Shown: piece after piece, positions 22,435 through 34,545 of the stretch
How the letters are laid out: each line of letters opens with the position of its first letter
Numbering within the stretch: position 1 is the first letter of the stretch
NCBI RefSeq assembly: GCF_034190915.1
Contig: NW_026947485.1
Span: 34,051,519 to 34,115,518 of the forward strand
Source of the DNA: Cavia porcellus
Taxonomy: Eukaryota; Chordata; Mammalia; Rodentia; Caviidae
DNA length: 64,000 nt
Direction of reading: 5' to 3'
The notes under the pieces: model-generated
The model's input: the letters and a program-made list of their open reading frames with translations, nothing else
Told to the model about the DNA's origin: nothing
Databases searched by the model: none
Made by a program: the position numbers and the translations under genes

Positions 22435-22585
22435 TTAACACCCTGAGGTAAGTCATGTTATTAACAACATTTTCCAAATAGAGAAACTGTCTAAAGGAAG
22501 CTAAAATAACATTCCCAGGGTCGCAGAGCAGGTAAGTGGCAGAGTGATCTGGGAGTCCAAGCTAGTACTTTTCCACTGTGACCCT
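22435..22585 (-). mobile_element. MIR SINE, minus strand
   Basis: Reversed MIR: ttttccaaatagagaaactg, aataacattcccagggtcgc, agagcaggtaagtggcagag and gggagtccaagct. Confidence 0.75.
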
Positions 22586-22589
22586 CTAT

Positions 22590-23449
22590 AGCTTTCTACA
22601 ACCCCTTCTATTACAACAAAGCCTAACATATTTCCTAGGATACAAAAGATGCTGGGCCAGCCGTACACCCAGCAGTGTGAGAAAGAGAGAGAAAGACACA
22701 GGAGTTAAAGCAGCTTTAGGCACAGCAGAGCAACAAATGGGAAGTCGGCACGCTACCACCACCACCACCACCATGCACCCTGCTCCCAGGATGCGAGAGG
22801 AGAGACACGCCAGCAGAGTGAAACAGAAGAGGCTGTGCAAGGATCAAGAGGGGTCCGCTGTCTGTGGGACCCGGAGCAGCCTCAGGCTGTCTCTGACCAG
22901 GGCACCACACAACTGGGAGAGCGATGCAAAGACAAGCAGGTTAAGGAGACACGGGGAAGCCGCTGAGGGACATCTAGAAGGCTGCTGGCTGAAGATTCTG
23001 ACCCCAGCCACCACATTCAGAGGCCAGGATCAATCTCATACCCAGGGCCAATCCTACATAGACTTACTATGGTTACTCAGAATAGATTTGGGCTCTGATG
23101 TGAGTACTATCACAGAACTATGGAGACCTGAGGAATTTTATTGAGTTTGTTTATTTTGTCTGTTTTATTTTCCTTGTTTGGTCTTTTCATTGTTGTGGTT
23201 GTTTAAGGTTTTTGCTTTTATTGTTTGTTTCCTTTTGTTTGCAATTTTTTCTCTTTTAAACTCTTTCCTGTTTTTATTATATTTGCATGTTAATGAACAC
23301 TGTCTCTAGTCTTTCTGGCTTGTTTCAATAATCTTTTGCCTTTGCTTTCATGTCTTTCATGTCACCTTCTCCAGCTTCTCAAAGCTTAGATGATCATCTT
23401 TTGTACTTTAGTCTTGTTTCTATTGCATTTATCTTCATTTTTCTATTTT
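22590..23449 (+). other. probable far 5' UTR of the old L1, not certain
   Basis: Lies upstream of recognisable L1 5' UTR. 23135-23290 is T-rich like the matching position of the L1 at 49.7 kb. Contains a short (ACC)n run at 22754-22773. The 188-codon frame 22578-23144 has no domain. Confidence 0.35.
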
Positions 23450-24433
23450 TCTTGTGCCCCTCTTAAATCCTCTCCACAAGCGTACATTCACACAAAAGTT
23501 CCTGGTTTAGGTTAGATTTTGTTATTTACCTGTAGATATCTTGCTTCTATGGTTAAAGGTACCAAATTAATAGTTACCACAGTCTGTCAGTTTCTAGGCT
23601 ACGACTGATGTTATTCTTATTGATAATTGTACTACTTTAGTCAGGGTGTCATACCTATTGTAATCAGTTCTTCTCTATTGTATGACAGCACTGAGACTGT
23701 CATCATAATTAGCACCATACTCCTGTATCAAAGGACGAGGTGCTGAGCCAAATACATAGAAACTTCTCATCCCTAATAAATTGGGACAGTAGGATCTTGG
23801 GACAGACACAAAGACCAAGAGCTAACAATACTTAGAAGATATAGACATTTCTAAGAAATAGACATTTCCTAAGAAAGCCTTGGTACTATTGATAAAGTGA
23901 CTCACCATAAACAAGTTACAAACATTAATGCAGAAAACAATTAAAATTTAAAAGATAGAAAATGGCAAGATGCAGAAACAACACATAACCCCAGACCTCC
24001 AGTTCACCCAGGACAAATCAGGGAACAATGAGATAGGAATATTAGAATCAACCCAACTGAATTTTTTGATATGGTACCAGCAGAAGTAAAACCAAACAAA
24101 CAAACAAATGAAGCTAACTGAGAAAAATCAGATCAGATAATCTCTCATATTAAAAGAAGAGATGATGATCATAATGAAGGACTAGTGTATCTAGAGTAGA
24201 CATAGAATTTTTTTTAAAAAATACAAGAGCTTAACAAATAATAGAAACCATGAATGCCTATCTTAGTAAAGAAATGGAATCCACGAAATAGATTCAAACA
24301 AGATATACAAGAAATTGAAAATTCCATTGAAAGTATATGTAGCCCAACAAATTAAGGTGAGGACAGAACATCAGATCTATAAGGCAAGGATTGTAGTTAG
24401 AAATAATGAAGATAAAAATTTCTTTAAAATATT

Positions 24434-24540
24434 GGGGCTGGGGATTTAGCTCAGCGGCATAAGCGCCTGCCTTGCAAGCAGGCAGTCCTGAGTTCGATCC
24501 CTGGTACCGATAAAAATGAAAAACACACACACAAAAAAAA
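24434..24540 (+). mobile_element. young tRNA-like SINE in old L1 ORF1
   Basis: Full body with A box (TAGCTCAGCGG) and B box (GTTCGATCC), GGTACCGATAAAAATGAAAAA, then (AC)n and an A tail. Flanks 24416-24432 and 24541-24557 match at 16 of 17, a target-site duplication. Confidence 0.92.
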
Positions 24541-24897
24541 AAATTTCTTAAAAATATCAAGGGAACACAAAAAATTCAATCCAAGAATTGCTAGATGTTG
24601 CAAAGAACAACAATGTAAGATTGTTGAGAGTCAATGAAAAAGCAGAAGATAGCACAAATGACATAAGAAAATCTGTTGACAGAATTAATGTCAGAAAATT
24701 TCCATGCATGGAAAAAGAATTTGACATACAGAAATGAAGTATGTAGAAGTTCAATTAATCATGATCAAAATAATCTATACCAATTCATACAATATGAAGA
24801 TCCTAAAAATTTAGGATAAGAATAGAATATTAAAAGCTGTTAGAAGAAACAAATGACCTATGGGAAAAAACCATCAGAACCACAGCAGACTTGTCTT

Positions 24898-25093
24898 TTG
24901 TTGTGTTTTTTGTTTTTTGGTGTTTTTTTTTTGTTTGTTTGTTTTGGTCTTTTTTGGAGACAAGGTTTCACTATATGGTTCAGGTTGGCCTTGAACTCAT
25001 TTTGTAGCACTGGCTGACCTTGAACTCACAACAAGCTTCCTGCCTCGGCTTCCTGAATGGCAGGATTACACGTGTGCACCACTACAAGCTGCA
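24898..25093 (-). mobile_element. B1 SINE with internal duplication, minus strand
   Basis: Long T-rich tail, then caggttggccttgaactcat and a second copy of the same block (gctgaccttgaactcacaac), the rodent B1 internal duplication. Ends cgtgtgcaccactacaagct. Splits L1 ORF1. Confidence 0.85.
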
Positions 25094-28062
25094 AAACTTC
25101 TCAATATAAACCCATATGTTTAGGAGAGTTTGGAATGAAGTATTTTAAGTCCTAAAAGAAAAGAAATTGAATCTAGATTGATGTAGACTGCAAAACTATC
25201 TTCCAAAATCAGTGGATAAATAAGATACTTCTACGAAAAGAAAAACTGAACAAAATTATGACCACCAAACAAGCTCTAAAAAATATTCTGAAGTATATTT
25301 TAGAAAGACATGACAGATTACTATTCCAAGAAAACCAATAGAAAAAATCCACCAAGTTAGGTAAGCAATTAAACAAAGGGAAAAACAGAGAATGAGCAAG
25401 AGGAAATAATATAAAGATAAGACAATACGTATCAGTTATAACCATAAATGAAAATGGTCTCAATTGACCAATCAAAAGAAAAATATTGACAGAATGGATC
25501 AAGAAGCAAACACCCAAAATATGCTACTTATAAGAAATACATTTAACTCAAAAAGAAATTCATAGACTAAAAGTCAAAGGATAGAAAACAATTGTTCATG
25601 CAACAGAAACCTAGAGAAAAGTAGGGGATACATAGTCTACTTGCAGACAAAGACAACTTCAAGTCAAGATTGATCTAAAGAACATCACTACAAACTTAAG
25701 AAAAAACTTATGAAGAACTATATAGCACTATATGAAAAACTATATTATAGCACTAATATAATTGTAATAGGAGAACTCAACACCACGCTGTGATAAATAG
25801 ACAGATCTATTGGACAAAAAATCAACAAAGAAATATTAGGAGTGAGCGAAATTTATGAACAAAATGGAAAACTCTATAGATGTCTACAGAGTGTTCTACC
25901 TAACAGCATCAGAATACACAAGCTTCTCAGCAGCACAGGGGATGTTCCCCAAGACACTGTGTATACTAGCTCATAGAACATACTTAAGTAAACTCAAAAT
26001 CATTGAAACTAACCCCTGTATGTTATCAGACCATAGTGCAATGAAATCGGAGATCAATGCAAAATAAACCATAAAATTGCATTAACATCTGGAAAGTAAG
26101 CAACACACTTCTGAACAACCAGATGAAATTAAAGAAGAAATCATATAGTCTCCATATTTAAACAGTAATGCCAATGCAACATACTAGGACTTATGGGACA
26201 CAGTGGAAGAAACAGTACAAGGGAAACTTATAACTGTGAATTTCCATGTCAGAAAAACTGAGTGAGTTCAAACAAATACCTAGTGTGGAACTTCAAGCAT
26301 TTAAAAAACAAGTAGACAAGCTCATAGCTCATACAAGGGAGGAAATTCTAAATATCGGAGCAGAAATCAATGCAATGGAGATAAAGAAAACAATACAAAC
26401 AATCAATGAATTGAGTTGGTTTTTTGAAAGATTAAATAAAGTTGAAAAATGCTTAGTAACCAAATGTGTCAGAAATAGGGGATAAAAAAGCTCTATTCTA
26501 CGTAATCAGAATGAAACAAGTGAAATCACAGTAGATTTTGTAGAAATTCAGGCGATCATCATATCTATTTCAAGAACCTGTATTCTAATATGATGGAAAA
26601 CTCAGAAGAAACACACAGATTCCTAGATATATATGAATTACCAAAGCTGAATTAAGAAGATATAAAAATTCCAAATAAACTGATATCAATCAATGAAACT
26701 GAAAATATAACTAAAAGCCTCCCTACAGCAAAAAGTTCCTATCTTCATGAATTCACTGTTGAATTCTTCAAGAAATTTAGAGATCTGATGCTACCATTCC
26801 TTGAAATCTTTCATGAATTTGAAAAGGAAACAATACTCACAAAGCCGTTCCTGGAAGCAAGTATTACCCTGATACCAAAATCAGAGTAGAATTCAACCAA
26901 AAAAAGGAAACTATAGCTCAATCTCCCTACTGAACACAGATACAAAATTCCTCAGTAAGATACTGGCAAACAGAATGCAGCAAATCATCAAGAAGATTAT
27001 TCACCATTTCCAAGTAGGATTCATCCCAGGATGCAGGGATGGTTCAACATATGCAAATCAATTAATGTAATACACCATGTTAACAGTGCCAAGAACAAAA
27101 GTCACATGATTCTCTCAAAATATGCAGAAAAAACATTTGACAAAATCTAACAACCTATGGAAAATTGAAAAAGATAGTCTTTTCTCATTCTCATAAAAGC
27201 TATCTATGACAAACCAACAACCAATACACTATGTGATCATACTATTTGGTCAAAACTGAAAGCTTTTTACTCTAAATTCAGGAATAAGACAAGAATGTCC
27301 ACACTCACCACTCCTATTCAATATAGTTTTGGAACCATTAGCCAGAGCAATTAGACAGAGAAAAAATAAAAGGAATAAGGATAGGAAAGGAAGATGTTAA
27401 ATTATCATTGTTTGCAGATGACATAATACACTACATAGAAGACACCAAAATCTCCATCAAAAGACTCCTGGACTTAATAATCAGATTTAGTCACATAGCT
27501 GGATACAAAGTCAATCTCAAAAAATCAATAGTATTCCTGCGCACAAACAATAAACTCAATGAGATAGAAACTAAGGAAACTATCACTTTCATAATAGGAT
27601 TGAAAAAAATGAAATACTTGAGAATCAGTCTAACAAAGGAATTTACTTCCTTTGTTACAATAAAAACTATAGTACTCAAAAAGGAGATCGAAAAATATTA
27701 GAAAAATGGAAATATATTCCTTGTTCTTCGGTAGGAAGAATCAACATAGAAGAATGGCCATATGCCTAAAGTTGTCACACAGAATTAATGCAACCTGGAT
27801 CAAAATATCCATAGCATCTCTCAGAAAACTAGAGAAAATAATCCTAATATTCATTCAGGATCAGATGAGACCTAGAACAGCAAAAGCAACTCTGAGCAAC
27901 AAAGGCAAGGCAGGAGACACCATAATCCCTGACTTGAAATTTACTACAAAGATACTGTGATAAAAACAGCATGGTACTGGGGAAAAAAAAAAAAACCCAG
28001 ACCCAAAGATCAGTGGAACAGATGAAAAGATGCAGAAACAACTCCAAACGCACTCAACCACC

Positions 28063-28227
28063 TTTTCTTTTTTTGTGTGTGTGTGCGGGGGGGAGGGTCT
28101 CAATATGTAGCTGAGACTGGCCTTGAACTCACTGTGCACTCCAGGCTGTCTTTGAACTCGTGACAATCTTTCTGCCTCAGCCTTCCAAATTTTGCAGTGA
28201 TAGGCGTGTGCCCCTATGCCTAGCCAT
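28063..28227 (-). mobile_element. B1 SINE with internal duplication, minus strand
   Basis: T-rich (GT)n tail, gactggccttgaactcactg followed by ggctgtctttgaactcgtga, then ataggcgtgtgcccctatgc. Splits L1 ORF2. Confidence 0.85.
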
Positions 28228-28970
28228 CACCTTAGCTTTGACAAAGGAACTAAATACTTTCACTGGAAGAAACACAGCCTTTTTAATAAATGATGCTGGA
28301 AAAACTGACTTCCACATGCCAAAGAATAAAACTACACTCAATATATCTCACCAGGAACTAAACTCAAATCAAAAGGATCAAACATCTAATTAAGACAGAA
28401 ATACCAAATCTACTGGAAAAGAAAATAGGTAGAACTGTTGATAACATAACTGTAGGCAATAACTTTATGAACAAAACCCCAACAACATGGCAAATATTAT
28501 GTCAACAACTGGGATCTATCCTATTAAAAAGTTCTTGCACAGCGAAAGAAATCACACAGTGAAGAGACAACTCAGAGTGGGAGAAAACTTTCGCTAGCTG
28601 TTTTTCAGACAAAAAACTAAAACATGGAACCTGCAAAGCCTAAAACCTAAAAACCTAAAAAAATCGGCTTCCCCAAATTTAAAGACCAAGTGGAAAAATG
28701 GGCATCTGAAACGAATATACTCTTTTTAGATAAAAAAGTAGAAACAGCAAATAAATACATGATAAAATGCGCAACATCACTGGTCATTCAAGAGAAGCAG
28801 ATTAAAATAACGCTGACATTCCATCTCCAGAAAGAATGGCTATTATCAAGATATCAACCAATAATAAATGCTGGCAGGGCTGAGGAAAAAAGGAATCGTC
28901 CTCCACTGTTGGTGGGAGTGCGGACTGGTTTAACAAAAATCAATATGGAAATTCCTTGAGAAACTACAAC

Positions 28971-29725
28971 TGTGGGAGACAATTTGAGTGACTCCCCTTG
29001 AATGCAGAACAATTGCTATGACTTTGATTATACCGAGAGTTATTTCCTTATACTGATAGGTACAGAGCTACTATGGGGTATTTCCTTCTCTCTTCAATTG
29101 GCTCTAAGCATTGCAAATAAGGCTAGCCAAGGTGCTGGTATATAATCTCTAAAGCCATTGACAATATCCTGTTTCCTTGCATAGTGTTCTCTATAAAATA
29201 TATAAGCACTGTTGGATGGTAGAGCAAGTCACTCCAGGCATGTCGACAGGGTAATAGCCTGAAGATAAAGAGGCTATGACTCTCCAGGGCACAAAAGTTT
29301 ACATATCAAAATGAAAGCAAGAGCCTCCAAAAACAAGGCAGTAGCTACTTTAATTAAATTATGCAAAATTGATCCTTCTGTATATCTCTGTGTCTGCATT
29401 TTGCAGAGATGCTTTTCTCACTAACTGACCAGCCAGCTCAGGTTACTCACATAGCTCCCACCATCCTCACTGTTACTCATCCTCGAGGCACACCCTTCTT
29501 CACAAGAAAATAAATTCTGGGAGAGGCCTAAGATCAAGGCCTTTGTCCACACATCCTCATGGGGATTGGACTCAGGACCCCTTGGCTGGCCTAAACTTTA
29601 AATAAGTCTTCGTGTTGTTATTCTTTCTGTGAGTTTCAATGGAGGTGATAGATTAAAATTAACTTGCCAGGAATCCAATAACGTCTCAATGGGATTATAA
29701 ACATAACTTGTTGGATTTTCAGGAA
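28971..29725 (+). mobile_element. LTR-like insertion in old L1 ORF2
   Basis: About 750 bp foreign to L1, starting TGTGGGAGAC. It contains a TATA-like run (ctataaaatatataagcac) near 29190 and AATAAA near 29509, as in a solo LTR. The right end and target-site duplication are not resolved. It interrupts ORF2, which resumes near 29760. The TGTGGGA start fits a class II ERV LTR. Confidence 0.45.
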
Positions 29726-30410
29726 GATTAAAAAAAGGATTACAATACTTGGATTACTCAGTATTTGGAGTTACAATATAAAACTAGTGGTTCTATTTGA
29801 GCCAGTGATTCCTCTTCTTGGTCTCTTCACCCAAAGAAATGAAAGCAACATATCACAACAATGTATGCACAACCATATTGATAGCACAGTTTGTAATAGG
29901 TAAATCTTGGAAATAGCCAAACTGCCCATCAATTGATGAATGGTAAAGATGTTGATTTTTTCCTACAATGGCATACTACTCAGTCATAAAGAATGATAAG
30001 TTTGAGACATTTCCAGTTAAATACATGCACCTTGAGACTATACTCTTCAGTGAAGTGAACAGGGCATGTATAAATAAATAATTTATTGTTTCTCTGATGT
30101 GAGAAACTGAAAGTATAAATAAGAACCGAAAAATAAGACAGATGTTGTGAAAAAGGGAGAAAATATTCAAATGGGAAACAGTTAGGGAGGAGGGAGGAGG
30201 AAAGGAAGGAAGGGAAAAATAAAAGATGAGCAAAAAAATGGAAACAAAAAGCTTTTGTAAATAAGAAGGGGAAATGGGTTAATCACAGGCAAGGGGAATA
30301 GGAAAAACAGAAGAATCAAGACATGTCATGTACAGGTACAAATCCCCTATGATGAATGTGTTCATTATCTGTATCTGCAATATAGCAATAAACTAAATTA
30401 ATTAAAAAGA

Positions 30411-30789
30411 AAAGGCTTATTGTTGTGAAATGATACCTAAATTAATCTGAAGTGGTTATAAAGTCAGGATGAATATCAGAATGTGTTTAAGGAAATGAGC
30501 TTTGATTATTCTCCATATTCACAGTAAGATTGCCAAACAGTTTATCTGAGGCTTTTGTTTTAAATAAATAGACCAGAATGGTGCAAGGGGACACATCAGC
30601 TTTACTTCTGACATGCGTAAAATGATTCCTTGAATAGGTTAAGCATCACACTAGCATACAATTATTTTCACTATTAACTCGTGCTGCTCATACCTAGCTG
30701 TGGCTTAAAAGTTGCTGTGACAGGATCAGTGTTTCTCTGCTAATAATTGTCTCTTGAAATTAACATTACCTATAATAACCGATACGTAC
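30411..30789. other. unassigned sequence
   Basis: No recognised element. Confidence 0.35.
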
Positions 30790-30985
30790 CAACCCTCACT
30801 ACTGTCTAAGATTCGCTCAATGTGCTTTACATCTATTAATGCAGTTATTCCTCAGGATAACTCTATTGTTACATGCTAATATCACTGTCATGCTATAAGT
30901 GAGGAAATTGCAGCACTGAGAGGATTGGTAACTTGCTGAGAATTATAAACTTGTAATTGAGTTCACTCTCTGAACTCTTAAGTCT
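30790..30985 (-). mobile_element. MIR SINE, minus strand
   Basis: Reversed MIR: caatgtgctttacatctatt, ataactctattgttacatgc, gaggaaattgcagcactgag and aggattggtaacttgctgag. Confidence 0.7.
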
Positions 30986-31309
30986 GTACCTTCTTCAACT
31001 TCTGCCTCCCCAGCCCTGGAACTGTCACATCCCTGCCCCATCTCTCGCTCCACTACACCTGCACAGACATGCCACTCTCACTAGGAAGGTTTCCAGTTCG
31101 GATTCTTCTCTTACACTAATTCTTGTTTCGAATACTGGCTTCCACTCTGTCCCTTCTTACCAAAAAACATAGAGATAAATAGATTTGCTTTCAGCTACAA
31201 ATGCCACTCATACATCATTTTCTCAGATTCTCAAGGCTATATTGGGTACCCAGTTATATGTACACTAAGTAATAGTTTTATTCAGAGTGCATCTCAGTTT
31301 ATTGATAAC

Positions 31310-31465
31310 CACAACAGGGTTGAGTTATTATTACCCACACTCCTTGTTTTGTACATCCAGATAGTGAATTACTGTACCTGCTTGTAATACCCATTGTATT
31401 TCCAGTGGTTGGCAGAGTACCTGGCTACAGTACACACATAATCAGCATTCACCAAATGAATGGCA
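31310..31465 (+). mobile_element. L2-like 3' end
   Basis: gtatttccagtggttggcag, gtacctggctacagtacaca and cattcaccaaatgaatg follow the L2 3' end order. Confidence 0.4.
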
Positions 31466-32118
31466 TGGATCTATGCCATGGTGGTCTAAAAAGCAATGGC
31501 CATTAAATTAATAAAACAAATTTCATTGGCACAAACTTAAGACAAAATGAATAAAATATTTATGAATCAACTTAATTAAATATATGCAAAACATACTCTG
31601 AAAACTATGAAATATTTTTTGAAACAACTACATAAAAAGTCACTCCATATTTATGGATGTGAAATTTATTATTAGGATAGTTATACTCTGTTAGTAACAT
31701 AATTAGTATCAAAAGGTCAGATGACATTTTTACACAAATTGATGAGCTGATCCTAAAATTCATGTGGAATTAGAAGGGGCTCAGAATAACTAAAACATCT
31801 TGAAAAGGAAAAATGAAGCTGAAGAATCTACAAGTCCTAATTTCAAAAGTTACTATACAATACAATAATCAAGACAATGTGGCACTAGCATAAGGATGGG
31901 TATAAAGATGAATGCACAAGAATCGGAAGTCGAGAAACTATGCATTTACAGCTGACTGATATTTGATAAAGGTGCTGTGTCAGGTGGGAAGAGAGTAGTA
32001 TTTTCAACAAATGGTTCTGATACAATGAATATCTGCATCCAAATGAATGAAGTTCGACCCTTTCTCACACCGTGTACAAAAGCAACTCAAAACTGAGCTA
32101 CATAAATAAAGTTGACCT

Positions 32119-32342
32119 GCTGGGCACGTGGCATACACCTGCAATCCTAGCTACTTGCAAAACTGAGACAGGAGAATCCCAAGTTTAAAGATAGCCCGAG
32201 CTACTTAACAAGGTCTTGTCTCAATAAGGGCTAAAACAACCTCTAGCAAGACAGCTCCATGGTAGAGTCCTTGCATAGCACACACAAAGCCCTGGATTTA
32301 ATCTCCAGTACCCGAGAGGAAAAAAAAAAAAAAAAAAGATAA
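32119..32342 (+). mobile_element. B1-ID dimeric SINE with exact target-site duplication
   Basis: B1-like half (ggcatacacctgcaatccta, cttgcaaaactgagacagga) followed by an ID half (gctccatggtagagtccttg, ccctggatttaatctccagt) and an A tail. Exact 11-bp duplication aaagttgacct at 32108-32118 and 32343-32353. Confidence 0.88.
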
Positions 32343-33399
32343 AAAGTTGACCTAAACATGGAATATTAATTAACAGAAATTGAGAAGGATTTGCGGGGAA
32401 AGGAAGGCTGGATTTGATCAGTGAAAGCTATTAACATATATGAAAATGTTGTACTGAGCCCCACTGATACATGCAATTCATATGCAATAGCCAAAAATAA
32501 AAATGTAAGATTTAAAAACTGAGTTACAACTGTTAAACTCATAGAAGAAAATATGAGTAAATTTTTGTGACCTTTGGTTAGACATAGTCTTTTTAAATAT
32601 GACACCAAAAACACATGCAACAGAAGAAATTGATCAAACTAAAACTGTTTGTATACCAAAAAATTGCACCAGAAAAATTAATGGGGAAAATGTTGGCAAA
32701 TCATATACCTGATCAGGGGCTCACATAAATTGTATAAAGAACTCTTACAACTCAATAGCAAAGAACAACGTAAGTTTAAAATGAGCAAAGTATCTGAGAT
32801 ATTTCTCTGAAGAACATGCACAAATGGCCAATAAGCAAATACAAAGATGTTCAATGCCTTCAGTCATTAGAGAAATGTAAATCAAAATGAGAGTATGCTA
32901 CCATGGCACGTCATCTAGAATGTGTAACATTAAACACAATAACTCCAGGAAATTATGTAGAAAATTTGAAACTCTCAAAAACTGTTGACAAGAGTACAAA
33001 ATAGCACAGCCACCTTGGAAATACCACAGCAATTCCTCAAGGACTAAGCATAGAATGTGCTAAACTTATGACTAGTAAATCCATTACTAGGTATATATGG
33101 AAGACAAATTAAAATATACTTCCACATAAAAATTTGTATACAGATGTTCATAGTGGATTCATAAGAACCCAAAGTGAAAACAACTTAAATGTCTATGAAC
33201 TGATGAGTGGAGAATAAAATGTTGTATATCCACACAATGAAATCTTATATAGCCACAAAAAATGATAGAGGCCTCATCCATATTAAAACATGGGCAAACC
33301 TTAAAAACTTCATGCTACAAAAGAAGCCAAACAAAGAATCACATATAATGTGATTTTATTCATTTCAAAGGATCAGAATAGGAAAATATGTTTTTTAGA

Positions 33400-33496
33400 T
33401 ACAAAATCTAAATTGTCCAGGCTGGGCTCAAACTTATCCTCCTGTCTCAGGCTCTCAGAGTGCTGGGATTGTGGGCGTGTACTACTACACCCAGTT
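33400..33496 (-). mobile_element. B1 SINE fragment, minus strand
   Basis: aattgtccaggctgggctca, cctgtctcaggctctcagag, tgctgggattgtgggcgtgt. Tail side missing. Confidence 0.7.
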
Positions 33497-33511
33497 AGAA
33501 TAAACAAATCT

Positions 33512-33565
33512 TTGCAAGCAGGCAGTAGTGAGTTTGATCCCCAGTACCGATAAAAAAAAAAAAAA
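33512..33565 (+). mobile_element. 5'-truncated young tRNA-like SINE
   Basis: Starts inside the anticodon-arm-like hairpin (ttgcaagcaggcagtagtga), keeps the B-box region and ccagtaccgataaaa. Exact 15-bp target-site duplication agaataaacaaatct at 33497-33511 and 33566-33580, so it was truncated at insertion. Confidence 0.9.
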
Positions 33566-33849
33566 AGAATAAACAAATCTAAAATTCTGAAAGTACACTA
33601 GTGTTTGCCTACAGCAGGGGCAGGGAGAAGATTGGAAAGAAATAGAGGGTAACTGCGAAGGGGCAGGGATTTCCTCCTGAGGTAATGAGACTGTTCTAGT
33701 ATTGATTGTGGAGGTGGTAGTTGAACAACTTTTAAATCCACCACAAATACTGAACTGTACACTCTTAAGTGGATGAATTGTGAGGCATGTAAACTATACC
33801 TCAATACAATGTTGGATGTTTTTAATGCCCATAAAATTCTGTCACATCT

Positions 33850-34330
33850 TGCACAAAAAATGCGAGACCTATGCCATCTCCCTTAGAACCTGGGTGGCTT
33901 TGTGACTCTTTCAACCAATACAGCAGGATAGCAGTTACACTACATGACTGCCCGGCTACATAAGAGGCAATTCATTGTTTTGAGGGAGCATCATGCTTTG
34001 TGTCCTGTACCACACAAGAAGTCTCAACACCTTGAGGCTGCCATGGTGAAAGGAAATCTAAGCCACACAAGGACATCATCACAGCGTCCAGTTTTCCCAG
34101 CCCAGGCATCAGACATGAAAGTGAATGAGCCACATCTGACCCTGGACCCCAAATGTAAGTTGACTTACTTTGGTAATTTTCCCAGCTGAGGACCTGGACA
34201 TCACAGAGCAGAGAAAACCCCTTGTCATTGTATCTGTCCAATTCCCTATGGATTGACCCATAAAATGGCAGCTGTTTTAATCCAGTAAGTCTTGGGATAG
34301 TTTGTTATGCAACAGTGGTCACTAAAACAG
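33850..34330 (+). mobile_element. MLT1-type MaLR solo LTR
   Basis: Blocks in order: ctgtcacatcttgcacaaaa, aacctgggtggctttgtgac, ggtgaaaggaaatctaagcc and the 3' end ttttaatccagtaagtcttg, ggatagtttgttatgcaaca and actaaaaca. Confidence 0.75.
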
Positions 34331-34469
34331 ATGCTCAAGAAAGAAACTATATGTTTGAGCAGAACTGAGCATATTTTGAAACCTGGCAACCTATGAACTC
34401 AATTTTCCCAAGCTCATCAGTGACTCTTGCATGAATGGTGCTCAGCTTTAACAAGCCATAGCAACACTG

Positions 34470-34470
<1 letters not shown>

Positions 34471-34511
<41 letters not shown>

Positions 34512-34545
34512 TTCTTCTTCTACTCCTTCTCCTTCTCCTCCTCCC
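34471..34545. repeat. (CA)n microsatellite followed by (CTT/CTC)n
   Basis: 19 CA units at 34471-34508, then a polypyrimidine CTT/CTC run to about 34545. Confidence 0.97.

Larger units (their letters stand above)
23450..30410 (+). mobile_element. old near full-length L1 with four nested insertions
   Basis: The 5' UTR (23450-23961) aligns with 50030-50555 of another old L1. ORF1 starts near ATG 23962 and runs in pieces to about 25330. ORF2 runs from about 25425 to about 30060, with many stops and frameshifts. FADD is retained at 27409-27420. The 3' UTR ends at 30410. Insertions are a young SINE (24434-24540), a B1 (24898-25093), a B1 (28063-28227) and an LTR-like element (28971-29725). ORF2 resumes after the last of these with ttctatttgagccagtgatt. 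No coding capacity remains. Confidence 0.85.
31480..33815 (+). mobile_element. ancient L1M fragment (ORF2 to 3' end)
   Basis: ORF2-like blocks (ctgatcctaaaattcatgtg, caagacaatgtggcactagc, ctgactgatatttgataaag) lead to an old L1M-type 3' UTR (gtttgcctacagcaggggca, aaactatacctcaatacaat). Interrupted by a B1-ID dimer (32119-32342), a B1 piece and a truncated SINE (33400-33565). Confidence 0.75.

Noticed and set aside
22578..23144. 188-codon frame with His/Thr-rich run
   Set aside because: No recognised domain; the run is from an (ACC)n repeat and the region is probably old L1 5' UTR.
25855..26485. Separate small genes from short ORF2-like frames (also 27408-27960 and 28690-28959)
   Set aside because: All are pieces of one decayed L1 ORF2.
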